Shown piece after piece: positions 43,295-54,809 of a stretch of DNA of 64,000 bases. Source of the stretch: Brachyhypopomus gauderio (Eukaryota; Chordata; Actinopteri; Gymnotiformes; Hypopomidae). The notes under the pieces were generated by a model, which was not told the origin of the DNA, made no database searches, and saw only the letters and a list, made by a program, of their open reading frames with translations. The position numbers were made by a program, and so were the translations under genes. The first letter of the stretch is position 1. Each line of letters starts with the position of its first letter. The stretch covers positions 28,600,489 to 28,664,488 of the forward strand of contig NC_135214.1 of NCBI RefSeq assembly GCF_052324685.1, in the 5' to 3' direction.

Positions 43295-46200
43295 ATGGGT
43301 TGCATTTGCTCGTGTATGAAGGTAGCTATATCCAGCGTTTTTATACTTTTGGAGCAGTCTTTGAAATTGTGGGTAAAAAGGGGTAACCGGCATTTTTATA
43401 CTGATTATTCTCCGATTCTCCGATACTTTTCTCAGATTGAAAATATCGGTGAATTTTACATTTATAGATTTTTTGAAAAGTTTTTTTTTCGATTTAAGAT
43501 GTGATGCTTTTTAGGGTGCACTGAGGTTTCCCATACCCATGATTTAACAAACCAATGCTTTCCTACAGAAAAAGAACAAAGAGGGTGTAAAGAATGAAGC
43601 TAAAAAGAAGAAAAAGCAGAGAAGATGGTGGAGACATATAGAGTCATCCTCCCAAGTAACTAACACTCAGTCCTTGAATGTCAGCTCCTCCTCCATCACT
43701 TGCTCCGCTTCCACTGAGGGACACTTAACCAGGTATGAAAACCGTCCCAACCTTATGAATTATGTAGTGACATGCACATGTGTAGTCAGATGCACATTTG
43801 GTTAATATTTATTCTGTCTGATTTTTCCCTGGAATTATTTGCCCCAGATCCAACAACAAACTCCCTACTGAACCCAAGAACACGGCAGGGATTGTTCCTG
43901 GTCAGACCTCAGAAACTTTTATGATTTTGTTCCTTTGCATAGTATGTTTTAGTCAAAGACACTTTCTTCAAGGTTTTGTTCTCTCCATAGGGGCTGCTGA
44001 TAAAGATGTGTGCTCCGTGCCCATGGATAGGTGGGTACATTATCAAAGTCATCTTTGTGGCACAGTAAAGTATGGACGAATTGTTATAGATTGACATTGT
44101 GGCATAAATCAAGAGAAACTGAAAAATATTAAAAACAATAAAACATCTTTCTTCATAACTGTCTGTCTGAGTAAGTAAGTAAACATTTGTATGTATGTGA
44201 ACATTTTGTGCACTACACAAACTCCATATTCATCTGTCACTTCTACTCTCTCTTTCAGATTGCCGGCTGTTGTGATAGAGGGAGACATTGGTGTGCAGAG
44301 TCAGAATTTGCAGCAACTGTTACCGCACATCGTCAAGAGTGAAAGGGTGACTGAGAGTGGCCAGGGTGTGGGCCAAGGAGACACCCCCACTGTTTCAGCT
44401 GTCAGATGCACAAAGATCCGAAAGCTTGGGTAAAGAAAGAACACGTTGTGTTTTACCACACAACCATTGCGTGATTTTGCAGTGTACACAGATGTAATGT
44501 ACAGTCTTTATCTCTGAACCAAAATAAAGGCACGAAGCAATTAAAGGAGCAATGCGTATTTTTGTAGTTCTTCTTCAAATTCTGAAATTATGTGACATTT
44601 ACTAGAATAAGATTTAGAATAATTTCTAAACATTAATGTCCTGTTAGGTTTCCCAACATTGGGAATACATGCTACATGAACGCCACTCTGCAGTGTCTAC
44701 TGAGTCTCTCCTGCTTCTGGAGCCCCATCGAAGCTCAGTGCTCCAGCTGGACAGATCCATCCAGCTGCCAGATGCTCAGGTAGCCGATCAGGAACAGAGG
44801 ATTCACGTGTCTAAATGAACTGTTCAAATATGAGTGCTTAGGGAGGTGTTGTGATGCTGAGAGATATAAACCACATTGGTCTCCCTGTTACCGTGCGTAG
44901 ATGTTTTGCAGATCTGCAGCAAGGCAGGCTCACTAGTTGTTGCTCTTCAAAGAAGAAGGATCTCCTGGGAGCCCTGAATGCCTGTATTTCAGTCAGATGC
45001 CCTGCGTTTGGAGAGGACTACGAACAGGTTCAGCTAACAGCCCTCTGAGCCATTCAGAACACAGAACCACCTGCAGTAGTCTGCAGGAACAGCTCACAAC
45101 CTTTTTTGTTTTCACACTCTGTTGCTGCTGAAGTCCAGGAGTAATGCCATTCTGATGTACTGTCTTCCATAGGATGCCCATGAATTCCTGATGATGTCTT
45201 TGCTTCAGCTGAAGGAGGAGGGAGAGACACTCAGAGTTTCCTCCTTCTCTTACATCTGCCCTGTGGCAAATTTTGAGTTTCACCTCAAATCTGTGCGTAC
45301 CTGCAGCAGGTAATTCTGTGCTATATCCCCACATCTCCTTCTTGTAAGTCAACTGGTCTTAACATGTGTTTCTTCAGAGTGTGCATTGTCACAAAGTATG
45401 CACACACTTTGTATTGGATAATGTGGGTTATTTCTGTGTGAATGTTGTAACCTCTCTGTTGATTTATGTTGTTTGAAAGCTGTGGACTGCAGAGCTCTAG
45501 AGAGGAGGACTTCAATCACCTCTCTGTTAACCTGAGCTCTACCTTGACTGACAGCCTACACAGTTACTTCAAGGTCTGTCACCTCACACACCCCTACTGG
45601 ACAACACTTTTTTGCCAGTTTGTTAAGTTAGGGAGCCATCCTAACCATTGTCACTCTCAATGAAAACTTTTTTTCAGTCAACGGATTTGGAGGTCAAATG
45701 TGACTGTGGTCAAGGCAACAAGACATCTGAAGCGGTGGAGTTCTTAACACTCCCAAGGTGAGTCTCGCATTATGTCAATTACCAGAAACAATGAGTTTTA
45801 AAGTAGTCAACTCACATACATCTTACATAATTTTTCCTTTTGGAACAGAATTCTGATCCTCCACATTAAGCGATTTGACACGCTGGGCCAGAAACTACGA
45901 AACCCAATGGACATCCCATCAGAGCTGGACCTCTCTGCCTTCCCTGGAGTGGCTTCACTCAGGCAACCATTAAGGTCAGCTTGCACAACGGCCTGAGCAT
46001 ACGCTCTCTTATCTCTGTCCACCCTTTCACAATTAGCAATGGAATGCAAACTGAATGGCTTTGTGATTTGTCCACAGTGGACCAGCATACACCCAGGAAA
46101 AACCACATGAAAAACAGGTGGATAATCTGGAGAAAAGCTCTCTGCCAGAGCAAGGTAAACATCAGCCATTTTCCTACAGTGATCAATTAAATTTTGGATT

Positions 46201-46908
46201 TACAACCTGTCTACTTTTATACGTACCTGCCATAATGATGTAGTTCTCTCCACCCATTAGTAGTAAATGAGAGCAGAGAAGGACAGGGAGAGAAAGTACA
46301 GCACGTCAGCCCACTGGTGAGGAAAGAGATAGATGAAAAAGAAGATTGAAAGATGCTGAGAGAGGCTGAGAGAGATAGAGAGATATGAGAGAGACCCATA
46401 TCGACGATCTAAGATGCATTCTTACTTAATCATATGAAAAAACGGATGTGCTTGTTGTTTGCAGGAAAGTGTTCCCACGGACATATACAGACTCCATGCT
46501 GTGGTGTCTCATTTGGGTAGCAGCATGAACAATGGTGAGCAGTCATGACATTATCCACAAGCATGCAGTAGAAACTATAAAGTGACTAATGACATCTTGC
46601 TTCCCTGACAGGGCACTACATCAGCGACGTAGCTGAGGAGAAAGGAGAGCGCTGGTTAACCTTCGATGATTCAAACGTTTCAAAAATTAAGGAGCCAACC
46701 ATCCTTAAGCGCAGGGCAAAAACAGCCTACCTGCTTTTCTACATGCAAAGGTAGTAGCTCACATTCTAACTCGGGTGCATTTACTGAAACACATAGAGAA
46801 CTGGCTGAATTCCAGCTGCTGCCGTTTTGCTGTTGTCTCCAGTGGGGCTGGAGAGAAGAACGTGGTCCCATGGATGGTGGACCAGGGAGAAGTAGCAGTA
46901 TCCCCTAA
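43295..46908 (+). CDS. USP37/26/29-like ubiquitin-specific protease, 16 exons, possible frameshift
   Basis: Cysteine protease that removes ubiquitin from proteins. Exons: 43295-43321, 43569-43732, 43848-43941, 43991-44030, 44259-44429, 44648-44779, 44901-45027, 45173-45309, 45480-45573, 45678-45757, 45849-45974, 46078-46154, 46261-46316, 46465-46534, 46612-46750, 46797-46908 (about 550 codons). The catalytic Cys box is GFPNIGNTCYMNATLQCLLSL, the middle has DAHEFLMMSLLQLKEE and ILILHIKRFDTLGQK, and the His box is GHYISDV with TFDDSNV after it. Exon 1 encodes MGCICSCMK, a myristoylation/palmitoylation-type start. Exon 3 is 4 bp shorter than in the tandem copy, which breaks the frame unless exons 3 and 4 (138 bp in the copy) are skipped together. 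The PH-like N-terminus of USP37 is absent. Confidence 0.82.
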
Positions 46909-47324
46909 ACCCAACTCCATGCCAGGTCCAACTCAGGATACACATGTAAGCACCTACATCCACACTTGACAAGACAGGCTACACATCTGCTCAGTTCAGT
47001 TCAGGTCTATTCCTGTCTGTTCCTGTCATCCAATCGTAGGAGATAATTCATTAAGAATAATTTTCTCCACACCCCCATCCATTGGCAATAGTTTGAACAG
47101 CATTTCAGATGCCCACAGATTCAAACCAGAAGAATCTGAATCGGAGAATTCTCAGATTCTCAGATATTTTTCTCCGATTGAAAATATATGTGAATTTTAC
47201 ATTCATAGAATTTTTGAAAAGTTTATTTATTTTTTTCAATTTAAGATGTGATGCTTTTTAGGGTGTACTGAGGTTTCCCATACCCATGATTTGACAACCC
47301 ATGCAAACCAATGCTTTCCTACAG
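46909..47324. other. Spacer between the tandem USP copies
   Basis: Holds the 3' flank of copy 1 (matching 49385-49520) and, from about 47135, intron 1 sequence matching 43405-43568. The duplication junction therefore lies at about 47060-47135. Copy 2 has no equivalent of exon 1. Confidence 0.65.
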
Positions 47325-49385
47325 AAAAAGAACAAAGAGGGCATGAAGAGTGAAGTTAAAGAGAAGAAAAAGCAGAAAAGATGGTGGAGTCATATAGAGT
47401 CATCCTACCAAGTAACTGACACTCAGTCCTTGAATGTCAGCTCCTCCTCCATCACTTGCTGTGCTTCCACTGAGGGACACTTAACCAGGTATGAAAACCC
47501 TCCCAGCCTTATGAATTGTGTAGTCACATGCATTTGGTTATTATTTATTCTGTCTATGATTTTTCCCTGTAATTATTTGCCCCAGATCCAACAACAAACT
47601 CCCTACTGAACCCAAGAACACGGCAGGGATTGTTCCTGGTCAGAGCTCAGAAGAATCTTTTTATGATTTTGTTCCTTTGCATAGTATGTTTTAGTCAAAG
47701 ACACTTTCTTCAAGGTTTTGTTCTCTCCATAGGGGCTGCTGATAAAGATGTGTGCTCCGTGCCCATGGATAGGTGAGTACATTATCAAAGTCATCTTTGT
47801 GGCACAGTAAAGTATGGACTAATTGTTATAGTTTGACATTGTGGCATAAATCAAGAGAAACTGAAAAATATTAAAAACAACAAAAAATCTTTTTTCATAA
47901 CTGTCTGTCTGAGTAAGTAAGTAAACATTTGTATGTATGTGAACATTTTGTGCACTACACAAACTCCATATTCATCTGTCACTTCTACTCTCTCTTTCAG
48001 ATTGCCGGCTGTTGTGATAGAGGGAGACATTGGTGTGCAGAGTCAGAATTTGCAGCAACTGTTACCGCACATCGTCAAGAGTGAAACTGTGACAGAGTGA
48101 CTAGGGTGAGGGCCAAGGACACACCCCCACTGTTTCTGCTGTCAGATGCACAAAGATCCGACAGCTCGGGTAAAGACAGAACACGTTGTCTTTTACCACA
48201 CAACCATTGCGTGATTTTGCAGTGTACACAGATGTAATGTACACAGTCTTTATCTCTGAACCAAAATAAAGGCACATAGCAATTAAAGGAGCAATAAGTA
48301 TTTTTGTAGTTCTTCTTCAAATTCTGAAATTATGTGACATTGACACCTAGTGGCCTGGAAGTTTCACTGATTATGTGTTAAATCTATTCTAAACATTAAT
48401 GTCCTGTTAGGTTTCCCAACATTGGGAATACATGGTACATGAATGCCACTCTGCAGTGTCTACTGAGTCTCTCCTGTTTCTGGAGCCCCATCAGAGCTCA
48501 GTGCTCCAGCTGGACGGATCCATCCAGCTGCCAGATGCTAAGGTAGCTGATCAGGAACAGAGGATTCACGTGTCTATATGAACTGTTCAAATATGAGTGC
48601 TTAGGGAGGTGTTGTGATGCTGAGAGATATAAACCACATTGGTCTCTCTGTTACCGTGTGTAATTGTTTTGCAGATCTGCAGCAAGGCAGGCTCACTAGT
48701 TGTTGCTCTTCAAAGAAGAAGAAGAAGCTCCTGGGAGCCCTGAATGCCTGTATTTCAGTCAGATGCCCTGCATTTGGAGAGGACTACGAACAGATTCAGC
48801 TAAACCGCCCTCTGAGCCATTCACAACACATCAGAACCACATGCAGTAGCCTGCAGGAACTGCACACAACTTTCTTTGTTTTCTCACTCTGTTGCTGCTG
48901 AAGTTCAGGAGCAATGTCCTTCTGATGTACTGTCTTCCATAGGATGCCCATGAGTTCCTGATGATGTGTTTCCTTCAACTGAAGGAGGAGAGACACTCAG
49001 GGTTTCCTCCTTTTCTTACATCTGCCCTGTGGCAAATTTTGAGTTTCACCTCAAATCCGTGCGCACCTGCAGCAGGTAATTCTGTGCTATATCCCCACAT
49101 CCTCCTTCTTGTAAATCAACTGGTCTTAACATGTGTTTCTTCAGAGTGTGCATTGTCACAAAGTATGCACACACTTGGTATTGGATAATGTGGGTTATTT
49201 CTGTGTGAATGTTGTAACCTCTCTGTTGATTTATGTTGCTCACCTTCTAACTCAGGTACATTTGCTGAAACACAGAGAGAACTGGCTGAATTCCAGCTGC
49301 TCCTCTTTTGGGGCTGGAGAGAAGAACGTGGTCCCGTGGATGGTGGACCAGGGAGAAGTAGTAGTATCCCCTAAACCCAACTCCA
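47325..49385 (+). pseudogene. Tandem USP37-like copy, inactivated
   Basis: Matches copy 1 over exons 2-8 and 16, introns included. Exons 2 and 3 are 47325-47488 and 47586-47683; here exon 3 keeps the frame. Lesions: TGA after KSETVTE in the exon 5 equivalent (near 48100); catalytic Cys box reads GNTWYMNA, so Cys is Trp (about 48430); exon 7 acceptor changed from GTAG to GTAA (about 48660); and about 1.29 kb is missing between exon 8 and the region before exon 16 (junction near 49237), which removes the second half of the protease including the catalytic His. Confidence 0.88.
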
Positions 49386-49519
49386 TGCCAGGTCCAAGTC
49401 AGGATACACATGTAAGCACCTACATCCACACTTGACAAGACAGGCTACACATCTGTTCAGTTCAGTTCAGGTCTACTGTCTGTTCCTGTTGTCCAATCGT
49501 AGGAGATAATTAATTAAGA

Positions 49520-50220
49520 ACGGCTTCTGCCTTTCAGATTTGGGAACGTAGGTACCTCGGTCCATGAGGACTCTAACATATACAAATTCCATAAGATTTT
49601 ACATGTAGGCAGAAAACTAACCTTTACCCTGCCTTAGGCCTTACAATCAAAATTTTATTAGAAAATTCCTCCTAAATAACCGCTCACACTGGTATGCCTG
49701 CATTAGATGCCCACAGATTCAAAATAGAATTAGTTTTATACCTGAAAGTCAGCGTATTCATTTCAGATGTTACAACCTTAATTTTTGATCCGTCATCACC
49801 AGTAGAGATTTAAAGCTCCCTATTCTCTGTCCCCAACACTGCACACACTGATAAAATAGGTTATTGTCCAAGCAACAGGAGGTAGGGCTTAAATCCCCCT
49901 ATTTACATGGATGTCTACATGCCATCACCACTTATGAGAACACTGCCAAAGTTCTTCACTCACACAGGAAGAGCTTCAGTCCATTTTGAGAAATAACTGA
50001 CATGTATTCTTTTTTGCATATTTGCATATTGTAACAATGACTTGACTGGAAAGCAATGTCTCATTGAGCCCTCATGCCTGTGGTCACCTCTGAACCCCTC
50101 CCTTTAGTTATGCTGCTATAGATTAGTCTGCCGGAGCCACATGCTCATCACTGGCACGTGAGCTATGTACATTTTAATCAATATTGGTTTAAATTGATGT
50201 CCACTCAGTTTGTATTGTCC
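49520..50220. other. No gene recognised
   Basis: Unassigned sequence downstream of the USP pseudocopy. Some phrases (CACTGATAAAATAGG, ACATGTATTCTTTTTTGCAT) recall eroded LINE sequence, but no frame or end can be supported. Confidence 0.35.
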
Positions 50221-50672
50221 ATCTTTTTGCATGCCTCTACCCAAGACGATTGGATACAGGCACCTGCAGGCACCTGGGGGATGGTCTGGCTTGCCGGTGG
50301 ATGTGCTGATGCCGGGGCTGGATGTGCCGTTGCCACAGAGGGTCGTGCTGGTGCTGACTCCTGCCTGAGGCCCACTGCCTGCACCAAGGGGACTGAGGCT
50401 GCTTGGCCAGGGAATAGGAGCCTTGACTGTTGCTGTGGAACTGTGGAACCACCCTGCGACCACGGACTTGTGATAACGGGCCGCCCAATGGAGGATGGGT
50501 TCCCTTTTGAGTCTTGGACCTCCCGAGGTTTCTTCCTAATCCCCACCTTATAGGGAGTTTTTCCTCGCCACTGTCGCCTTTTGCTTGCTCATTAGGGATC
50601 TGGACCCATATGATTGTAAAGCTGCTTTGTGACAACGTGTGTTGTGAAAAGCACTATATAAATAAATAAATA
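50220..50672 (+). mobile_element. Retroposon 3' end with (TAAA)n tail
   Basis: Contains the fish retroposon tail GGGAGTTTTTCCTCGCCACT, GATCTGGACCCATATGATTG, AAAGCTGCTTTGTGACAACG and GCACTATATAAATAAATAAA. The upstream limit is approximate. The 115-132 codon frames on both strands are artefacts of this non-coding tail. Confidence 0.7.
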
Positions 50673-51171
50673 TTTCTGAAGTGATCCCGAAGCTCTGACG
50701 TTATGATGATGTAGGACCAGATGCAACAGATAACAGTCCACATTCATTCACCATTCGCGATCGACAAAGTCATGTTTGCCGGGTTCATACACCTATACAA
50801 GGTGGAATTAAAGCACTTGTACGTCACTTTAAAGGTCCATTTCATGTATTTCCCAGCACGGTAAACTTAATTAAGCTAAATATTTATACATATACTCGAA
50901 TTGAATCGAAATAATTCGCTTTTTTATCACATTATTTAATGGTTGTTTATTTTCAAAATGCCCAATCTTAACGTCTTCACGTTCTCTCATGTTTCGTCCT
51001 GGAATTACAAGAGGCTCGTATTTGTTAAGGTATTGTTTCGGACAACACTGCAAAGCCATATTTTACACTGCAGTGACGCTCGCGAAAGTATAAACGCCTA
51101 CACAGCTCGCGCAGGGTCGCGCGAGGTGGGCGGAGTCGCGCGCTACGGTCGCTTGCGAAAGTTTAAACCAG

Positions 51172-51506
51172 GGCTGTGTTCGAAATAGTCCTGGCATACT
51201 GATCGAGCCCCACATCAGTATGTCGTATGCAGTATGTGACCAAAATGAAAATTTCCAGTACGCGAAACATACCCGGATGACCTACTACTTCCGCAAAATA
51301 TTCCAGTACACGAACAGAGCTATCTTCGTGGTGTACTGCATCCCATCATGCAACGCTACGTTCACGTGACCCCGTAGTGTGCTTTGCTTTTGTCGCATAC
51401 TGGAAACTGTACTGCATACTACTACGAGGACCAGTATGCAGTATCCAGTATATACTGAGTCCAGTATGCAGTATCCAGTATGTAGTAGTCTATTTCGAAC
51501 ACAGCC
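51172..51506. mobile_element. Harbinger-like MITE (335 bp)
   Basis: Perfect ends GGCTGTGTTCGAAATAG and CTATTTCGAACACAGCC with CAG on both sides (51169-51171, 51507-51509). Internally full of AGTATGCAGTAT repeats. End sequence and 3-bp duplication fit PIF/Harbinger. It is inserted into a CpG-rich family Y-associated block. Confidence 0.75.
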
Positions 51507-51667
51507 CAGGCTTTATACTTGACGCGTCACGAGGGTCCGCGCGTCGAAAATGACGTAATCGCGGTGGCTCCGCCCATGCGCGAGGGTCTCGCGCACTGTC
51601 GATTCGTGAGGACGTGCGAGTTTTGTTCGCGCGCGCCGCACTTCAGCGCAATAAAAAGTCATGTTTC

Positions 51668-52192
51668 TATGGAGTCAAATTAGGGTCTTTAATGGTGACG
51701 AAAAAAAAATATAAGATTAGCATTTTGCATTTTATGTTCCTAATTTGTTTCTGCAATACTTTCCCTCTTTTGCGTTTCTTTCTTTTCTTTGCATTTCACA
51801 TTTTATGTTGCTGCTTTTTCTTTGAAATACTTTCTCCCTTTTGCGTTTCTTTCTTTTGTTTGCGCGTCACTGCTTTTCTTTGCGTCTCGCATTTTACGTT
51901 CATAATTTTTTTTTGTGCTTCTCTCTTTTCTTTGCTCCGGTTTTACCCTCTGTGTGGGGGCCGGGAAAGAGGCGTGGCCAAGAGCGAAAGGCGTGCTGTG
52001 AACGTTCAGCGTCATCAGTTGAACCGTCACACAGCGCGGGAATTTGGTTACTGGTATCATGGCAGACGGTCGCCCAGCTGGACCACAGGTATATGCGTGC
52101 AGACATAGACATCAGGTGCTAAAGCACCACCATCTCTGCCCTTTATCAACGAAAGTGCCTTTTTAAAACTTCGTTTAAAAAAAATATATATA

Positions 52193-52232
<40 letters not shown>

Positions 52233-52729
52233 ATTTTACTGAGGTCGGTTTGAAATTATCTTTTGAAAACCTGAGCGAATAAAAACAATGCCCTGAAATG
52301 CGCCACCACCTCGCACACACCCGACCTCTCTCTTCCTTTAACATCAGTTCAGCGAGTGGAAGGAAGCTGAACTGACGCTGAACATTCACAGCACGCCTTT
52401 CGCTCTTGGCCATGCCTCTTTCCCGGCCCCCACACAGAGGGTAAAACCGGAGCAAAGAAAAGAGAGAAGCGCAAAAAAAAATTATGAACGTAAAATGCGA
52501 GACGCAAAGAAAAGCAGTGACGCGCAAACAAAAGAAAGAAACGCAAAAGGGAGAAAGTATTGCAAAAAAAAGCAGCAACATAAAATGTGAACGCAAAGAA
52601 AAGAAAGAAACGCAAAAGAGGAAAAGTATTGCAGAAACAAATTAGGAACGTAAAATGCAAAATGTTAATCTTATATTTGCGATATTATTTTTTTTTCGTC
52701 ACCATTAAAGACCCTAATTTGACTCCATA
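51668..52729. mobile_element. Foldback element with about 345-bp terminal inverted repeats
   Basis: Left arm 51668-52012 and right arm about 52370-52729 are inverted copies, from TATGGAGTCAAATTAGGGTC outside to GTTCAGCGTC inside. The 6-bp duplication TGTTTC (51662-51667, 52730-52735) interrupts a family Y sequence whose empty form is seen at 10972 and 39794. The arms are biased to TTTGCGTTTCTTTC-type pyrimidines. The spacer holds an (ATT)n tract (52196-52231). The open frames in the arms have no known domain. Confidence 0.85.
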
Positions 52730-53159
52730 TGTTTCCAGGGTTCATACACCAAAGCTGGAAATAAAGCACTTGTACATCACTTTCAAGGTCCATTTCAATA
52801 TTTCCCAGCCCGTTAAACATTTATACATATACTCGAAATGATTCAAAATAATTCGCTTTTTTAATCACATTTTCAAAACGCCCAATTTTAACGTCTTCAC
52901 TCTCATGTTTCATCCTGGAATTACAAGAGGCTCGTATTTGTTAACGTAATACAAGAGAACTGTTCAGTCAGACATATTTGTTGTGAAAAGAAGTAGTTAC
53001 AATTTAAAAGTATTTAAGTAGGCTAGTTTAGCCTAAATTCTGGCACTTTTCAAACCTGAAACACAAAGCAACATTAAAATTGGTCAGGTAAATGTTCCTT
53101 CCCCTGTTTTTGAGGGGTGTTTCTTTATACTACCACATATCATTTCGACCAACACTGCA

Positions 53160-53600
53160 AAGAATGTGACGCGGCAAGTATAAACGCTTCCGCGCAGGTT
53201 TAGGAGAACCAAGTTAGCCTAAACGCTAACGGCTAATGGAATAATTTAAGCAACAATTATGTAAGAGGTAAGTAACATTAAAGCAACGAAAACCCTAGTT
53301 AAGCAAATATTACCTTGTGGAAGTCAGTTTAAACTCAGAAGAGTGTTTACCGGGGTACCTACCTTTCGCTCACACTAACAGACTAACAGAACAGACGGAA
53401 CTGAACTGTTTGGGGCAGTCTGCCGATTTTTATATGACTCAAAGAGCCAATCAGGAATAAGCAAGGAAATATCTTCACGCTGTAAAGCAAAATGAATTTT
53501 TGTGATTGGTTCAGAGATAATTTAAAAAATAGCTGTTGCTTGCATTGTGTTTTGGGGGGGCGCAATTCCCCCCTCAGTCCCCCCCTAGCGCCGGCCCTGT
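53160..53600. mobile_element. Transposon debris ending in a hAT-like terminus
   Basis: The right end at about 53555-53599 reads, on the minus strand, CAGGGCCGGCGCTAGGGGG, a frequent hAT end. The start is not resolved. No gene. Confidence 0.45.
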
Positions 53601-53693
53601 AACTAAGGTTATTTGGCTACCAACAAAATGCTAATAGCAGGAACAAGTAGTCTCTCTCATTATCTCGTGCGTTTTTTGTTCATATTTTGAAGG

Positions 53694-53850
53694 TTTCCCA
53701 GTAACATAGACTTGAGGAGGCAAGGGGAAGTTGCAGTAAGAAGGCAGGGTTTTGTTCCTACCGAGTCATCCAAGCTCTTTAGCGAGCACTTCAAGCCAGA
53801 TGACTTTGACAGGACGGGTCAATTTGCAGATGGTGCGAGTAGGTGTATTT
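53694..53850 (+). pseudogene. THAP zinc-finger exon remnant
   Basis: After an AG acceptor, the frame reads FPSNIDLRRQG..FVPTESSKLFSEHFKPDDFD, the second half of a THAP domain, and stops at TGA 53848-53850. The zinc-ligand Cys normally found before S-x-H-F (CSEHF) is Phe here. No flanking THAP exon is found, so this is an isolated, probably dead, exon from a THAP gene or a THAP-containing transposon. Confidence 0.6.
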
Positions 53851-54801
53851 GAAATGTGTGTGTATGAAAAAGGGATTGGACAACCAGGCAAAAACTGATG
53901 ACAAGTTAACCTTGTAATTACACATAGTAGTACATAAGACAGACAAGGCCAAAATAACAAACAAAACGTTGCTCAGAACCAAAAAGGCCTTATCAAACTA
54001 TACTTACAAATAAAACAAACAACATATGAATTAAACTACACTTACCAAACATGAACAATAAATACATACAAACAAAATGGCAGCCACTCCCTACCACCAA
54101 AATGTACTACCATCAAGAAATACACAATACATAAAGGCTAACAGAAACAGACATTAATGCTCATACCAACAATAGGTTCACAAATTCTGTCTTAAGCTCG
54201 AAGCAACACATGTACATGTTCCCCTTTCCTCTTCCTCTCCCTCTATCTTTCTCTTGAACTTCCTCCTTCCTCCCTCCTTTTATCCTCATCGTCAGGTATG
54301 ATGACAACTCTGGTAAGGATTGGATAGACTGAACTGGACTGGGAAGGGTAGGGGTAAAATCCGGGACGAACCTGGAATCGAAACAGAACATAAAACACAT
54401 AACAAACATAAACAAACCCTCACATTACATAACTAAGCCATCACTGGTCTGAGGTTATGAAAACATCCCAGTTACCTACTGAAAGAACACACTGCTTTAA
54501 CGGTTGAGCAGAACATACTACATTGAAATCTAGTGCCTACTGCTTAAATATGGCATTTCGGATTCAGCTTATGATGCACACACTAGATCTCCAGATGGTG
54601 CATTTCATTTTAGGTGTCACTGTGAATCTGGTCTGAGGTCACCTTCCCCTGCACAGATAGGTGGGCTTAGACTGATGGCAGTGGCCCATGCTAGATGCAA
54701 ACATAGCAAATAATCTATAAATAGGCACTGTTAACCTGGAACTGATATTTCCTGCTAGTGATGCATCTTATTTTTTAACTTTTCATATTAATCACCATGG
54801 G
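53851..54801. other. No gene recognised
   Basis: AT-rich, with a CCTCTTCCTCTCCCTC tract around 54225-54285. The 84-codon minus-strand frame there is low-complexity and unconvincing. Confidence 0.4.
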
Positions 54802-54809
54802 GTACAAGG

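Noticed and set aside
50116-50635. 113-132 codon frames on both strands
   Set aside because: They cover a retroposon 3' tail that is repeated in fish genomes and non-coding.
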